Origin: an uncultured Rhodoferax sp.
GTDB lineage: Bacteria; Pseudomonadota; Gammaproteobacteria; Burkholderiales; Burkholderiaceae_C
Reading direction: 5' to 3'
DNA: 64,000 nt
NCBI RefSeq assembly: GCF_946221635.1
Contig: NZ_CAMIHB010000003.1
Location: forward strand, 124,001 to 188,000
Below, piece by piece: positions 7,415 to 16,136 of the stretch. How positions within the stretch are numbered: the first letter of the stretch is position 1; every line of letters begins with the position of its first letter. Made by a program: the position numbers and the translations under genes. The notes under the pieces are model-generated. The model had not been told where the DNA came from, made no database searches, and saw only the letters and a list, made by a program, of their open reading frames with translations.

Positions 7415-8413
7415 TCAGCCCAGGCCTTCGGGCTTGATCTGGGCGCGCTCGATGACTGGCTTCCAGCGGCCGCGCTCGGCCTTGATGAACGCCTCGAACT
7501 CTTTGCCCGTGTTGCCCACGGCCAGCGCGGTTTCCTGCGAAAGCTTGTCCTTGACGATGCTGCCGCGCGCGGCCTTGATCGCCTCGGCTTCGAGCTTGTC
7601 AATATTGGGCTTGGCCCACTTGCGCGGCGCCAGCAAGCCGTACCACTGCGTCATCTCGAAGCCCTTGAAGCCCTGTTCCGCCACCGTGGGCACATCGGGC
7701 AACTGGGGCAGGCGCTCCGTGGTCCCGGTGGCAATGCAGCGCAGCTTGCCCGCTTTGATGAATGGCAACAGCGCTGGCGCACCCACCGAAGCCGCCTGCA
7801 GGCGCCCAGCCATCAGGTCCGTCAGCATGGGGCCCGTACCCCGGTAGGGCACATGCAACACAAAGGTTCCGCTGGCCATCTTCAGGTACTCGAAAGCCAG
7901 ATGGCCCGCACTGCCGTTGCCGGCGGAGCCATAGTTGAGCTGGCCGGGGCGCGCCGCCGCATAGGCCACGAACTCCTTGAGGTTCTTGACCGGCAGATCG
8001 GGGTGCACCACATACAGGCTGGGCACCTTGGAAATCAGGGTGATGGGGACAAAATCGCGCTCGGCGTCGTAGGGCAGCTTGGCAAAGATGAAGGGGTTGA
8101 CCGCCAGTGTGCCGATGTGGCCCAGGATGAAGGAATGTTCGTCCGTGTTGTTGGCCACTTCCTGCATGGCGATGTTGCCCGCCGCGCCGGGCTTGTTTTC
8201 CACAAACACGTTCTGGCCGATGGTCTTGGCCATTTCGCCCGCGATGGCGCGGGCCACGATTTCCGAGCTGCCACCGGGTGCAAAGGGCACCACCAGACGC
8301 AGGGGTTTGCTGGGCCAGTTGCCCTGGGCCAGCGTGGGCGGCAACCAAAGACCACTTGCAGCAGCGGCACCGGCGCCCAACAGCTGGCGGCGGTTGAATG
8401 GGATTTCAGGCAT
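7415..8413 (-). CDS. Bug-family (TctC) periplasmic solute-binding protein
   Basis: The 332-residue protein is a tripartite tricarboxylate receptor homologue. The N-terminus has a twin-arginine-like signal (NRRQLLGAGAAAASG). It is followed by WPSKPLRLVVPFAPGG, the typical Bug ligand loop, and by the GNVFVENKPGA-type segment. It starts after an excellent AAGGAG ribosome site and is divergent from tctD/tctE. The membrane parts TctA and TctB are absent from the window, so it may serve a distant transporter or act as a sensor. The ligand, usually a carboxylate, is unknown. Confidence 0.9.
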   Translation of the reverse strand: MPEIPFNRRQLLGAGAAAASGLWLPPTLAQGNWPSKPLRLVVPFAPGGSSEIVARAIAGEMAKTIGQNVFVENKPGAAGNIAMQEVANNTDEHSFILGHIGTLAVNPFIFAKLPYDAERDFVPITLISKVPSLYVVHPDLPVKNLKEFVAYAAARPGQLNYGSAGNGSAGHLAFEYLKMASGTFVLHVPYRGTGPMLTDLMAGRLQAASVGAPALLPFIKAGKLRCIATGTTERLPQLPDVPTVAEQGFKGFEMTQWYGLLAPRKWAKPNIDKLEAEAIKAARGSIVKDKLSQETALAVGNTGKEFEAFIKAERGRWKPVIERAQIKPEGLG

Positions 8414-8514
8414 GTCATGTCTCCTTGTTATGGGTCTGCGGGCGAAATCATGCAGGCCCTAAGCTAACAGTTCCCTATCAGCCGCACCACAGGGGCTGAC
8501 CCATAATCCGCCGC

Positions 8515-9195
8515 ATGCACATCCTCCTGGCCGAAGACGAACATGCCCTGGGCGAGTGGCTCAGCAAGGCGCTGGAGCAAAGCGGCCACCGCGTGGACTG
8601 GCGTGACGACGGGCGGCTGGTGGAGCGGGCGCTGGCGGAAACGGACTATGACGCCTTGGTGCTGGACCTGGGCCTGCCGGGGCGCAGTGGCACGGACATC
8701 CTGCGGCGCCTGCGCGAACAGGACAAGCGCTTACCCGTGTTGGTGCTGACGGCACGCGATTCGCTGACCGAGCGCGTCAACACGCTGAACCAAGGCGCAG
8801 ACGACTTCCTGGCCAAGCCCTTTGCGCTGGCCGAGCTGGAGGCCCGGCTCACGGCCCTGGCGCGCCGCGCGCGTGGCAGCGAACACCCGCGCCTGGCCTG
8901 CGGCCCGCTGGCCTTTGATACCGTCACCAAACAGTTCACGCTGGCGGGCGATGTGGTGCAGCTCTCGCCACGCGAGCATGCGCTGCTCAAGGCACTGATC
9001 CTGCGCAGCGGTGAGCCCCTCACACGCCAGCAGGTCATGGACCGCATCTTCAGCGACGAGGCCGATGTGCAGGCCAGCGCGCTAGACATGCTGCTGCACC
9101 GCCTGCGCAAGCGCCTGGAACACAGCGGCGTGCGTATCCACACCTACCGGGGCCTGGGCTATGCGTTGGAATCGGATACGCCAGGCCAGCCTTAA
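8515..9195 (+). CDS. tctD: OmpR-family response regulator, TctD-like
   Basis: The 226-residue protein has a receiver domain (residues 1-115) with the acidic pocket at E7/D8, phosphoacceptor D51 in LVLDLGLPG and conserved K near residue 101 (AKPF). A winged-helix OmpR DNA-binding domain (about 125-220) follows. It overlaps the next gene, the sensor kinase, by 35 bases. Its location between two Bug receptor genes fits TctD, which controls tricarboxylate transport genes in enterobacteria. The target here is probably the divergent Bug gene. Confidence 0.85.
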   Translation: MHILLAEDEHALGEWLSKALEQSGHRVDWRDDGRLVERALAETDYDALVLDLGLPGRSGTDILRRLREQDKRLPVLVLTARDSLTERVNTLNQGADDFLAKPFALAELEARLTALARRARGSEHPRLACGPLAFDTVTKQFTLAGDVVQLSPREHALLKALILRSGEPLTRQQVMDRIFSDEADVQASALDMLLHRLRKRLEHSGVRIHTYRGLGYALESDTPGQP

Positions 9196-10546
9196 GGTCC
9201 GCCTGCTGGTCCTGCTGCTGCCCGTCATGGCGCTGGTGACGATGGGCAGCCTGTGGCTTACGCGCAGCGACTCGGTGGCCGCGGCCAATGCCGCCTACGA
9301 CCGCTCCCTGCTGGGCGCCATCAAGGCACTGGACCTGAATGTATCCACCGTCTCCGGCGGGCTGGCTGTGGAACTACCCTACCGGCTGTTCGAGTTCTTC
9401 CAGCTCACCGCCACCGGCAGCGTGTACTTCCGCGTGGCCACCGCCGATGGCCTGGTGGAAATCGGCAACCCCGACCTCCCTGCCCCGCCCCAGGCCCTGA
9501 AGCCGAGGCAGCCCCTGTTTTACGACGCCGTGTACTTTGGCGAGACCGTGCGCGTAGGCGCCTTCATGCGACCGCTGGCGCAGGCGCTGGACAGCTCGGA
9601 CAGCGGCTTTGTGGTGATCCAGGTGGCCGAGAGCACGGCCTCACGCGAGCAGTTCACGGCCAGCTTTCTGCGCCGCGGCCTGCTGCGCGACGCAGCCTTT
9701 CTGGCGACCATGGTGCTGGCCATCCTGGTGGGGCTCGCGCTGGCGCTGCGCCCGCTGACCCGCCTGGCCCGGCAGACCCGGGCGCGCGCGACCGACGACA
9801 TGCGCCCCCTGCCAGCCCAGGACTTACCCAGCGATGTGCGCCCCCTGGTGGACGCGATCAACCAGCAATTGCAACGCACCGAAACCCTGATGACCGAACA
9901 GCGCGGCTTTGTGGACGACGCTTCCCACCAGCTGCGCACGCCCTTGAGCGTGCTGCGTGCCCAGCTCGACTTCATCCTGCGCGAACCAGACCCCACCCGC
10001 AAAGAGCAGGCGTTACGCGCCCTGTCAGACGCGCTGGGACACGCCATCCGCGCCACCAACCAACTGCTGGCGCTGGCCCGCAGCGACACCGGCGTTGCAC
10101 AGCGCGAATCCTTCGATCTGGCGGCCCTGGTGCGTGAAGTGGCGCTGGAGCTGATGCCACTGGCGCGTGAGCGTGGCGTGGACTTTGGCGTGGACGTGCC
10201 CGACGCGGGCCTGCCCTGCGTGGGCGACCGCGCGCTGCTGCGCCAGGCGCTGCTCAACCTGGCACACAACGCCATCCAACATGGACGACCACAAGGCATT
10301 GCAACGCTGGGGGCTGCGGCCGACATGCTGGGCTACCGTGTGCAGGTCACCGACGATGGAGACGGCATGGAAGAAGACGTGTTGAAGCATCTGGGACAAC
10401 GCTTTGTCAAAGGACGCCACAGCCGCGGCTCGGGCCTGGGCATGGCGATCGCGCGCTCCGTCATCGAGGCGCATGGCGGGCAACTGCGCGTGGAGCCGGT
10501 GGAGCCCGGGCCCGGACTGTGCGCGGCACTGTGGTGGCCGCGATGA
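9161..10546 (+). CDS. tctE: Sensor histidine kinase, TctE-like
   Basis: This is a 461-residue membrane kinase with two membrane helices (about residues 13-34 and 178-198) flanking a periplasmic sensing domain of about 140 residues. The dimerisation region carries H256 in DDASHQLRTPLSVL. The HATPase domain shows an N box (LNLAHNAIQHG, near residue 366) and a glycine box (RGSGLGMAI). It overlaps tctD by 35 bases and the following Bug gene by ATGA, so all three are probably translated together. It likely senses a carboxylate, directly or through the Bug protein. Confidence 0.88.
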   Translation: MRWNRIRQASLKVRLLVLLLPVMALVTMGSLWLTRSDSVAAANAAYDRSLLGAIKALDLNVSTVSGGLAVELPYRLFEFFQLTATGSVYFRVATADGLVEIGNPDLPAPPQALKPRQPLFYDAVYFGETVRVGAFMRPLAQALDSSDSGFVVIQVAESTASREQFTASFLRRGLLRDAAFLATMVLAILVGLALALRPLTRLARQTRARATDDMRPLPAQDLPSDVRPLVDAINQQLQRTETLMTEQRGFVDDASHQLRTPLSVLRAQLDFILREPDPTRKEQALRALSDALGHAIRATNQLLALARSDTGVAQRESFDLAALVREVALELMPLARERGVDFGVDVPDAGLPCVGDRALLRQALLNLAHNAIQHGRPQGIATLGAAADMLGYRVQVTDDGDGMEEDVLKHLGQRFVKGRHSRGSGLGMAIARSVIEAHGGQLRVEPVEPGPGLCAALWWPR

Positions 10547-11535
10547 CGCGCGCCCTGCGGATTCTGGCGCTGCTGCTGGTGTACGGGCTGGCCCAGGCCG
10601 GTGCGCCGGATGGTGGGCGTTGCGTGGCCCCGGCCAAGCCGGGTGGCGGCTTTGACCTGACCTGCCAGCTCACACGCGACATGCTGCGGTCCGCCGGCGG
10701 CGGGCGGGTACCGCTGCAGCTCGTCTACCAGCCCGGCGGCATCGGTGCGCTGGCGTTCAAGTCCACCGTGAACCAGCGCCCGCCCGATGGCAAAACCGTG
10801 GTGGCGTTCTCTTCGGGCTCGCTGCTGAACCTGGCGCAACACCGCTTCGGCCCCTACTCCGCCGGCGATGTGCGTTGGCTCGCTGCGCTGGGCATGGACT
10901 ATGGCGTCGTTGCCGTGCAGCGCGACTCGCCCTACAAGACACTGGGCCAACTCCTGGACGCCCTGCGCAGCAACCCGGCCGGCATGGTGTTCGGGGCGGG
11001 GGGCTCCATCGGCAGCCAGGATTGGATGAAAGCCGCGCTGCTGGCCCGCGCGGCCGGCGTCAGCCACAAGGTCATGCGCTTCGTCGCGTTTGAAGGCGGT
11101 GGCGAAGCCCTCTCCGCGCTGAGCGACAACCATGTGCAGGTACTGGCGGGCGACGCGGCCGAGGTGGGCCGGCAGATCGAGCAGGGAGCGGCCGTGCGTG
11201 TACTGGCCGTGCTTTCCGACAAGCGCCTGGGCGGGCGCTGGTCCGGCACACCCACGGCACGCGAACAGGGTTTTGACATCCAGTGGCCCATTCTGCGCGG
11301 GTTGTACATGGGGCCCGGCGTGCCCGAACGGGACTACAAGGAGTGGGCTGACGCACTGGCTCGGGCGGCGAGCCACCCGGCGATGGCGCGTGCGCTGGCG
11401 CGGGCCGGCCTGGAACGCGGCTGGATCGCCGGCCCGGCGCTGGAACACACGGTCCAACAGCAACTGGCCCGCTACCGGGAGCTGGCCAGCGAGTTCGGCC
11501 TCAGCCCTAAAGAGTTTCCTGCTCCAGGCAAATAG
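10543..11535 (+). CDS. Second Bug-family periplasmic binding protein, coupled to tctE
   Basis: The 330-residue protein has a signal peptide (about residues 1-22, ending AQAG) and a Bug/TctC fold, with the ligand loop AKPGGGFDLTCQL and a YQPGGIGALAF segment. I chose the ATG at 10543, which overlaps the tctE stop as ATGA. A GTG at 10519 in the same frame is less likely. Its place as third gene of the two-component operon, with no permease nearby, suggests a ligand-loaded co-sensor for TctE. That role is known for the BctC receptor of Bordetella; here it is inference. Confidence 0.85.
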   Translation: MTRALRILALLLVYGLAQAGAPDGGRCVAPAKPGGGFDLTCQLTRDMLRSAGGGRVPLQLVYQPGGIGALAFKSTVNQRPPDGKTVVAFSSGSLLNLAQHRFGPYSAGDVRWLAALGMDYGVVAVQRDSPYKTLGQLLDALRSNPAGMVFGAGGSIGSQDWMKAALLARAAGVSHKVMRFVAFEGGGEALSALSDNHVQVLAGDAAEVGRQIEQGAAVRVLAVLSDKRLGGRWSGTPTAREQGFDIQWPILRGLYMGPGVPERDYKEWADALARAASHPAMARALARAGLERGWIAGPALEHTVQQQLARYRELASEFGLSPKEFPAPGK

Positions 11536-11595
11536 CTATCAAATCAATAGCTGCTCGCGCACATTCCACCAGGGCTTGAGGCTACTTTGATACTC
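11531..11595 (+). repeat. Dispersed intergenic repeat, copy B
   Basis: The core AATAGCTGCTCGCGCACATT followed by CAGGGCTTGAGGCTAC matches copies A, C and D with several substitutions. It fills the space between the convergent Bug and photolyase genes and contributes to both ends, overlapping the stop codon of phrB at 11594. Confidence 0.65.
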
Positions 11596-13171
11596 AAACA
11601 TCCTGCGCAACCCGGTGTTGAACCGCCTGCTGCTGGATGGCGTCGCGCGCGGGCGCATCCAGCCGGGCCAGATTCTTGAGCTGCATGGCCATGCGGGCGT
11701 TGGGTTGGAGCAGGGCTTCGTGGCGGATCAGGAAGTCCCAGTACAGGGTGGTGAAGGGGCAGGCCTGGGGCCCGGTGGACTGGGCCGGGTCAAAGCGGCA
11801 GCCCTGGCAGTGGTTGCCCATGCGCTGGATGTACTTGCCGCTGGCCACGTAGGGCTTGCTGGTCATCAGACCGCCGTCGCCAAACTGGCTCATGCCCAGC
11901 GTGTTGGGCAGCTCCACCCACTCCACCGCGTCCACATACACCGCCAAGTACCACTGGTGCACCGCCTGCGGCCGCACGCCCAGCAACAGCGCGTAGAGGC
12001 CGGTCACCATCAGCCGCTGGATGTGGTGGGCGTAGCCCAGCGCCAGGGTCTGGGTGATGGCGTCTCTCAGGCAAACCATGTCGGTATCGCCCGTCCAGTA
12101 CCAGGCAGGCAGCTCGGCCTGCGCGTCCAGCGCGTTGTGCTCCAGGTAGCGGGGCATCTGCGTCCAGTACACGCCGCGCACATATTCGCGCCAGCCCAAT
12201 ATCTGCCGGATAAAGCCCTCCACCGCGGCGATGGGCGCACGCCCCGCGTGGTAGGCCGCCTCTGCCGCCTGCACCACCTCGCGCGGGTTCAACAGTTTGA
12301 GGTTGAGCGCGCAGCTCAGGTGCGAGTGGTAGAGCCAGGCCTCGCCCGCCCACATGGCGTCTTCATACTGGCCAAACAGCGGCAGCCGCTCGGTGATGAA
12401 GGCCTGCAGGGCCTGCAGCGCCTGCGCGCGCGTTACCGGCCAGCCAAAGCTGTGCAGCGTGCCGGGGTGGCTGGCAAAGCGGGTACTAACGAGATGGATG
12501 ACCTCTTGCGTGATGGCGTCGGGCGCAAAGCGCGTGGGCGGCGGCACGTTTTTCGGGCCGGCCTTGCCAAAGGATTCACGGTTGTCGGCGTCAAAATTCC
12601 ACTGCCCGGCTATGGGCGACTTGCCCTCCATCAGGATGCCGTGCTTGTGCCGCAGCTCGCGGTACCAGTATTCCAGCCGCAGTTGCTTGCGGCCCTGGGC
12701 ATGTGCGGCAAACTCGCGCACGGTGCTGAAAAAGTGTGTGTCATCGCGCAGGTCCAGCGGCAGCGAATGCTGGGCGGCCACCGCGCGCAGGCTGTGCAGC
12801 ACGCGCCAATCGCCCGGCGCGGTGAGCACCAGGCCCGTGGGCCGCAACGCGGCAATCGCCTGCTGTAGCGCGGCGGCCAGTGTGCCGGGGTTGTTGGCAT
12901 CGTCCAGCGCGGTGTAGTGCACAGGCAGGCCGCGCTCACGCAGCTCTGCCGCAAAGTGGCGCATGGCACTCAAGAACACCACGGTGCGCTGCTTGGCCGA
13001 CCAGACGTGCGTGGACTCTTCGGCCACCTCGGCCATCCACACCACGTCTTGCGTGGCATCCAAGCCATCGAAGGCCGACGACTCCGCATCCAGCTGATCG
13101 CCCAGCACGATGACGAGATGTCGAACCTTGGTGGGCATGGGCGCCACGCGGCCCGGGGCGGATGCGCTCAT
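11594..13171 (-). CDS. phrB: Fe-S bacterial cryptochrome/photolyase (PhrB/CryB type)
   Basis: The 525-residue protein matches the FeS-BCP group, which includes the (6-4) photolyase PhrB. The N-terminal Rossmann antenna domain begins VRHLVIVLGDQLD, and the FAD domain includes GWREYVRGVYW and the HQWYLAVYVDAVEW region. Four cysteines fit the known 4Fe-4S ligands: one in DMVCLRDAI, two in HCQGCRF and one in QACPFT. The start at 13171 overlaps the stop of the DUF2256 gene as ATGA and follows a GGAG site. The frame stays open to 13480, but that part lacks homology to the family. It would repair UV photoproducts or sense blue light. Confidence 0.88.
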   Translation of the reverse strand: MSASAPGRVAPMPTKVRHLVIVLGDQLDAESSAFDGLDATQDVVWMAEVAEESTHVWSAKQRTVVFLSAMRHFAAELRERGLPVHYTALDDANNPGTLAAALQQAIAALRPTGLVLTAPGDWRVLHSLRAVAAQHSLPLDLRDDTHFFSTVREFAAHAQGRKQLRLEYWYRELRHKHGILMEGKSPIAGQWNFDADNRESFGKAGPKNVPPPTRFAPDAITQEVIHLVSTRFASHPGTLHSFGWPVTRAQALQALQAFITERLPLFGQYEDAMWAGEAWLYHSHLSCALNLKLLNPREVVQAAEAAYHAGRAPIAAVEGFIRQILGWREYVRGVYWTQMPRYLEHNALDAQAELPAWYWTGDTDMVCLRDAITQTLALGYAHHIQRLMVTGLYALLLGVRPQAVHQWYLAVYVDAVEWVELPNTLGMSQFGDGGLMTSKPYVASGKYIQRMGNHCQGCRFDPAQSTGPQACPFTTLYWDFLIRHEALLQPNARMAMQLKNLARLDAPARDAIQQQAVQHRVAQDV

Positions 13172-13323
13172 TTCTTGCTCCGGCAGGCGTCGGAGCAGTA
13201 GCGCACCGACGCCCAGTTCTTGGCCCAGGCCTTGCGCCAGGTCATGGTGCGGCCGCACACGGCGCACAGCTTGCTGGGCAAGGACTGCTTGTTGCCCTTG
13301 AAGCCTTGGTTGTCGTTTTTCAT
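13168..13323 (-). CDS. DUF2256 small zinc-knuckle protein
   Basis: This 51-residue protein is shorter than most gene callers accept. It reads MKNDNQGFKGNK at the start, then KLCAVCGRTMTWRKAW and YCSDACRSKK at the end, giving a CxxC...CxxxC zinc knuckle. This is the DUF2256 pattern, and such genes often sit beside cryptochrome/photolyase genes. Its stop overlaps the phrB start (ATGA), and it begins 14 bases after the upstream photolyase. The function is unknown; the tight coupling suggests a role linked to PhrB, perhaps nucleic-acid or cofactor binding. Confidence 0.85.
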   Translation of the reverse strand: MKNDNQGFKGNKQSLPSKLCAVCGRTMTWRKAWAKNWASVRYCSDACRSKK

Positions 13324-13337
13324 GGATACGGGTGCCT

Positions 13338-14897
13338 TCAGGTAAACAGGTCGCCCTGGGCCGAAGGCGCTTGCGCCGTCCGGGCGCTGCGCTTGGTTTT
13401 GGAAGGACGGCGATGGCCGGTTTGGGGAAGACCGCTTTTGCGCGAGCCGTGGCGCGCCTGCACCTCACCCGCCTCTTCACGCGCTGCCGGCGTTTGGCGC
13501 AAACCGTACATGCGGTCTTTGGCCGCTTTCAGGGCCAGCTTTTCGTCGACGATGGGGGCCGGGTAATCCTGCCCGATGGTGCAAGCGGCCAGGCGCTGGA
13601 TGCTGGCGTCCATGGTCCAGGGCTGGGCCAGGTAGGGCAGCGGCACGCGGGCCAGTTCGGGCACCCAGCGGCGGATGAACAGGCCCTCGGGGTCCTGGTC
13701 TTGCGCCTGTTTGGTGGGCGAATACATGCGCAGCGTGTTGATGCCGGTGGTGCCGCTTTGCATCTGCATCTGGCTCCAATGGATGCCCGGCTCAAAATCG
13801 AGAAACTGCCGCGCCAGAAACAGGCCGGGCTCGCGCCAGTGCAGCCACAAGTGGTAGCTGGCAAAGCTCACCAACATGGCGCGCATGCGAAAGTTGAGCC
13901 AGCCGGTGGCGCGCAGTGATCGCATGCACGCATCCACCATGGGGTAGCCGGTGCGGCCTTCGCACCAGGCGGCAAAGTGCGCGTGGTTGAAGTCGTCTTC
14001 GCGCAGGCCATCGCACACGCGGGCAAAGTTCTGGAATTCAATGTCCGGCTCGTCTTCGAGCTTCTGCATGAAGTGGCAATGCCAACGCAGGCGCCCTGCA
14101 AAGCCGCGCAAGGCATGGGCCAGCGCACGGTCGGGCGTGTTCGCAATGGTGACTTCGGTGGCCTGGTGCACGGTGCGCAAGGACACGGTGCCAAAGGCCA
14201 GGTGCGGACTCAGGCGGCTGCAGCCGTCTTGCGCGCTCAACGGGCTGGACAAGGCCTTGCGGTAGTCATAGCCGCGCTCCGCCAAAAAGGTCTGCAGGGT
14301 GCGCCGCGCGGCTTTTTCTCCGGCCTGCTGCAGCTGCCGGCCATGGGGTGGGAAGCCCAGCTCCGCCAGAGTGGGCAACGCGGGCTGGTCCAGCGGCCTG
14401 GCCGCCACAAAACCGCCTTGCAGAAGTTGCAATGGCGCGTCCATGCGCGCCTGCCAGCGCCCTGCCCAGCCGCTGCGGCTGCGCAGACGGCGCACCACAC
14501 CGGTCTGGGTGAATTCCTGCCACTGCACCTGATGTGCCTGGCACCACTGGCCCACCTGCACGTCGCGCACATAACTCCAGCCCGGGCCGGTTTCTTCGTG
14601 GCTCAACAGCTGGCCAAAGCCCAGCTCGGCGTGCAGTTGGCTCAGTACCCGCAGCGCAGAGTCCACGCGCACCACCAGCGGCAGTCCGCGCGCTGCCAGC
14701 GCGCCGCGCAGCTCCTGCAGGCTGCGCAGCACAAAGTCCACATGCTGTGCATCGCACTCGGGGCTGTTGAGCCATTCTGGCTCGATGATGAACAAGCCCA
14801 GTGCCGGGCCGCTGCGCTGCGCCGCGAGTAACGGAGCATGGTCATGGAGCCGCAGGTCGCGCTTGAACCAGACCAGGGCCGGTGGTGTCTGGACCAT
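13338..14897 (-). CDS. Cryptochrome/deoxyribodipyrimidine photolyase family protein
   Basis: The 519-residue protein has an N-terminal photolyase antenna domain (LVWFKRDLRLHDH at residues 8-20) and a C-terminal FAD domain containing GRTGYPMVDACMRSLRATGWLNFRMRAM and the WREPGLFLARQFLDFEPGIHWSQMQMQ region. These are typical of CPD photolyase and related cryptochromes. A basic, low-complexity tail of about 45 residues (KSGLPQTGHRRPSKTKRS) is unusual. It is the second gene of a four-gene light-response unit between the chalcone-isomerase-like and DUF2256 genes. Whether it repairs CPDs or only senses light is not decided by sequence alone. Confidence 0.88.
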   Translation of the reverse strand: MVQTPPALVWFKRDLRLHDHAPLLAAQRSGPALGLFIIEPEWLNSPECDAQHVDFVLRSLQELRGALAARGLPLVVRVDSALRVLSQLHAELGFGQLLSHEETGPGWSYVRDVQVGQWCQAHQVQWQEFTQTGVVRRLRSRSGWAGRWQARMDAPLQLLQGGFVAARPLDQPALPTLAELGFPPHGRQLQQAGEKAARRTLQTFLAERGYDYRKALSSPLSAQDGCSRLSPHLAFGTVSLRTVHQATEVTIANTPDRALAHALRGFAGRLRWHCHFMQKLEDEPDIEFQNFARVCDGLREDDFNHAHFAAWCEGRTGYPMVDACMRSLRATGWLNFRMRAMLVSFASYHLWLHWREPGLFLARQFLDFEPGIHWSQMQMQSGTTGINTLRMYSPTKQAQDQDPEGLFIRRWVPELARVPLPYLAQPWTMDASIQRLAACTIGQDYPAPIVDEKLALKAAKDRMYGLRQTPAAREEAGEVQARHGSRKSGLPQTGHRRPSKTKRSARTAQAPSAQGDLFT

Positions 14898-14909
14898 GAC
14901 AACGGGCTT

Positions 14910-15512
14910 TCAGCGTTGGGGCTCCTGTCCCGCCCCCAGCAAGGCCGTGCGCAACTCGGGGCGCTTGGTCTTGGGGTCCAGCCAAATCTTGAAGAAGGCC
15001 TCACTGAAGGCGGGATCTGAAGACTCGCCCAACAGCTTGCCGTTCAAGAAAAAGCGCGCGCCCTCGCCCGGCAAATGCACTCCGATGAGCTGGTCCCCGG
15101 ATTTCACGTCGACAAACGTGGACTCCATCCATTTGGACCACGCGAGGATTTGCTCAGGCGACGAGGTGCTGATGCGCTGCAACTCGATGAGGGAGGTGTT
15201 CGAGATATCCCGCCCCTTCACGGCCACCGCGTAGCGGATATCGAGCGCAAAGGGTTTGGCAAAACTGAACACGGCATCCGCGCCGGGGAGCCAGAGCGTG
15301 GCGTCGTAGGCCTTGATGCCGAAAAACCGGAGTACGCCGCTCCCCCTGGCCTGCCACCCCGCGCCATAGGGGGCCAGCTCTGCGGGTGTCTGGACAACCG
15401 GGCGCGGTGCCGTCGCCTGGGCGCTGGCGGTGGCTGGCAGCCCCAGAAACAATGCCATCGCCAGCAGACTTGGGGCCACCGTGAGAGGCAGCGGGCAACG
15501 CCATGGAGTCAT
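14910..15512 (-). CDS. Chalcone-isomerase-like exported protein
   Basis: The 200-residue protein starts with a signal peptide (about residues 5-32, ending ASAQ). A chalcone_isomerase-like domain follows, with GSGVLRFFGIKAYDATLWLPGAD, then FALDIRYAVAVKGRDISNTSL and the FLNGKLLGESSDPAFSEAFFKIWLDPKT tail. These bacterial proteins recur in light- and stress-responsive photolyase clusters, and no true chalcone substrate is implied. It is first in the operon with two photolyases, 12 bases ahead of the next gene. The ATG at 15512 was chosen because it precedes the signal peptide; the longer frame to 15701 crosses the promoter. Confidence 0.8.
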   Translation of the reverse strand: MTPWRCPLPLTVAPSLLAMALFLGLPATASAQATAPRPVVQTPAELAPYGAGWQARGSGVLRFFGIKAYDATLWLPGADAVFSFAKPFALDIRYAVAVKGRDISNTSLIELQRISTSSPEQILAWSKWMESTFVDVKSGDQLIGVHLPGEGARFFLNGKLLGESSDPAFSEAFFKIWLDPKTKRPELRTALLGAGQEPQR

Positions 15513-15617
15513 GGGCAGATGGGCGCCAGGGCTCTGGCAGAGGCAGTCAACATTTTTTTCATTGAAATCTCCGTAACGGTTAGTTCCATCGGCGCGACCT
15601 GCTTGGGGCGCAAACGA

Positions 15618-15645
15618 AATATAAACCATTCGGTAAATATGTGAA
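15618..15645 (-). promoter_or_regulatory. Sigma70-like promoter with internal dyad for the photolyase operon
   Basis: On the minus strand TTCACA (15645-15640) and TATATT (15623-15618) are separated by 16 bases. The spacer contains ACC-GAAT-GGT, a small dyad where a repressor could bind. It lies about 105 bases upstream of the chalcone-isomerase-like start codon in an AT-rich patch. The regulator is unknown. Confidence 0.45.
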
Positions 15646-15731
15646 CTGATTAGTATTTTTTCAAACAAAGAAGTGCATATCAGCCCTGCCAAGGCTGGCA
15701 AAGTTGTTTTTTTGGGGATGTTGAAGCGCGG

Positions 15732-16136
15732 CTAGGCCTGGATGGCCTGCAAGGCCATGGCGGGAATGCGCCGCGGTTTGAGCGTCTGCCCATCCACGCA
15801 CCCGATGCGGATGCGCCCCTCGGCCAGCAGTGTCTCGTCGCGCCAGGCCTGCTGGGTCAGAATCATGCTGGCGGCGCCCTGCTCTTCCACCACCACGCTC
15901 ACGCTGAGCAAATCGTCCAGCCTGGCTGGCGCCAGGTAGCGCATCTGCACCTCGGACACCACAAACATCGCGCCCGTCTGCTCGCGCAACGCCTGCTGGC
16001 CCACGCCGGCCGCACGCAACCACTCGGTGCGTGCGCGCTCGAAGAACTTCAGGTAGTTGGCGTAGAACACCACGCCACCGGCATCGGTGTCTTCCCAGTA
16101 CACACGGAAGGAAAAAGGATGGGAGAGTTCAGGCAC
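15732..16136 (-). CDS. ybgC: YbgC-type acyl-CoA thioesterase
   Basis: The 134-residue hot-dog fold protein has the family signature YWEDTDAGGVVFYANYLKFFERARTEWLR, including the catalytic Asp in the EDTDAGG loop. It belongs to the YbgC/4-hydroxybenzoyl-CoA thioesterase family and would hydrolyse short or medium acyl-CoA. In many proteobacteria ybgC precedes tolQRA; those genes are not in this window, so Tol-Pal involvement is not shown. The start codon is GTG at 16136. It lies alone on the minus strand between the photolyase and cobalamin units. Confidence 0.85.
   Translation of the reverse strand: MPELSHPFSFRVYWEDTDAGGVVFYANYLKFFERARTEWLRAAGVGQQALREQTGAMFVVSEVQMRYLAPARLDDLLSVSVVVEEQGAASMILTQQAWRDETLLAEGRIRIGCVDGQTLKPRRIPAMALQAIQA

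Noticed and set aside
11615..12868. Long open frame antisense to phrB
   Set aside because: Shadow of the photolyase gene.
13172..13480. 5' extension of phrB
   Set aside because: The added 103 residues are basic and low complexity, and they overlap the DUF2256 gene; the ATG at 13171 has a ribosome site.
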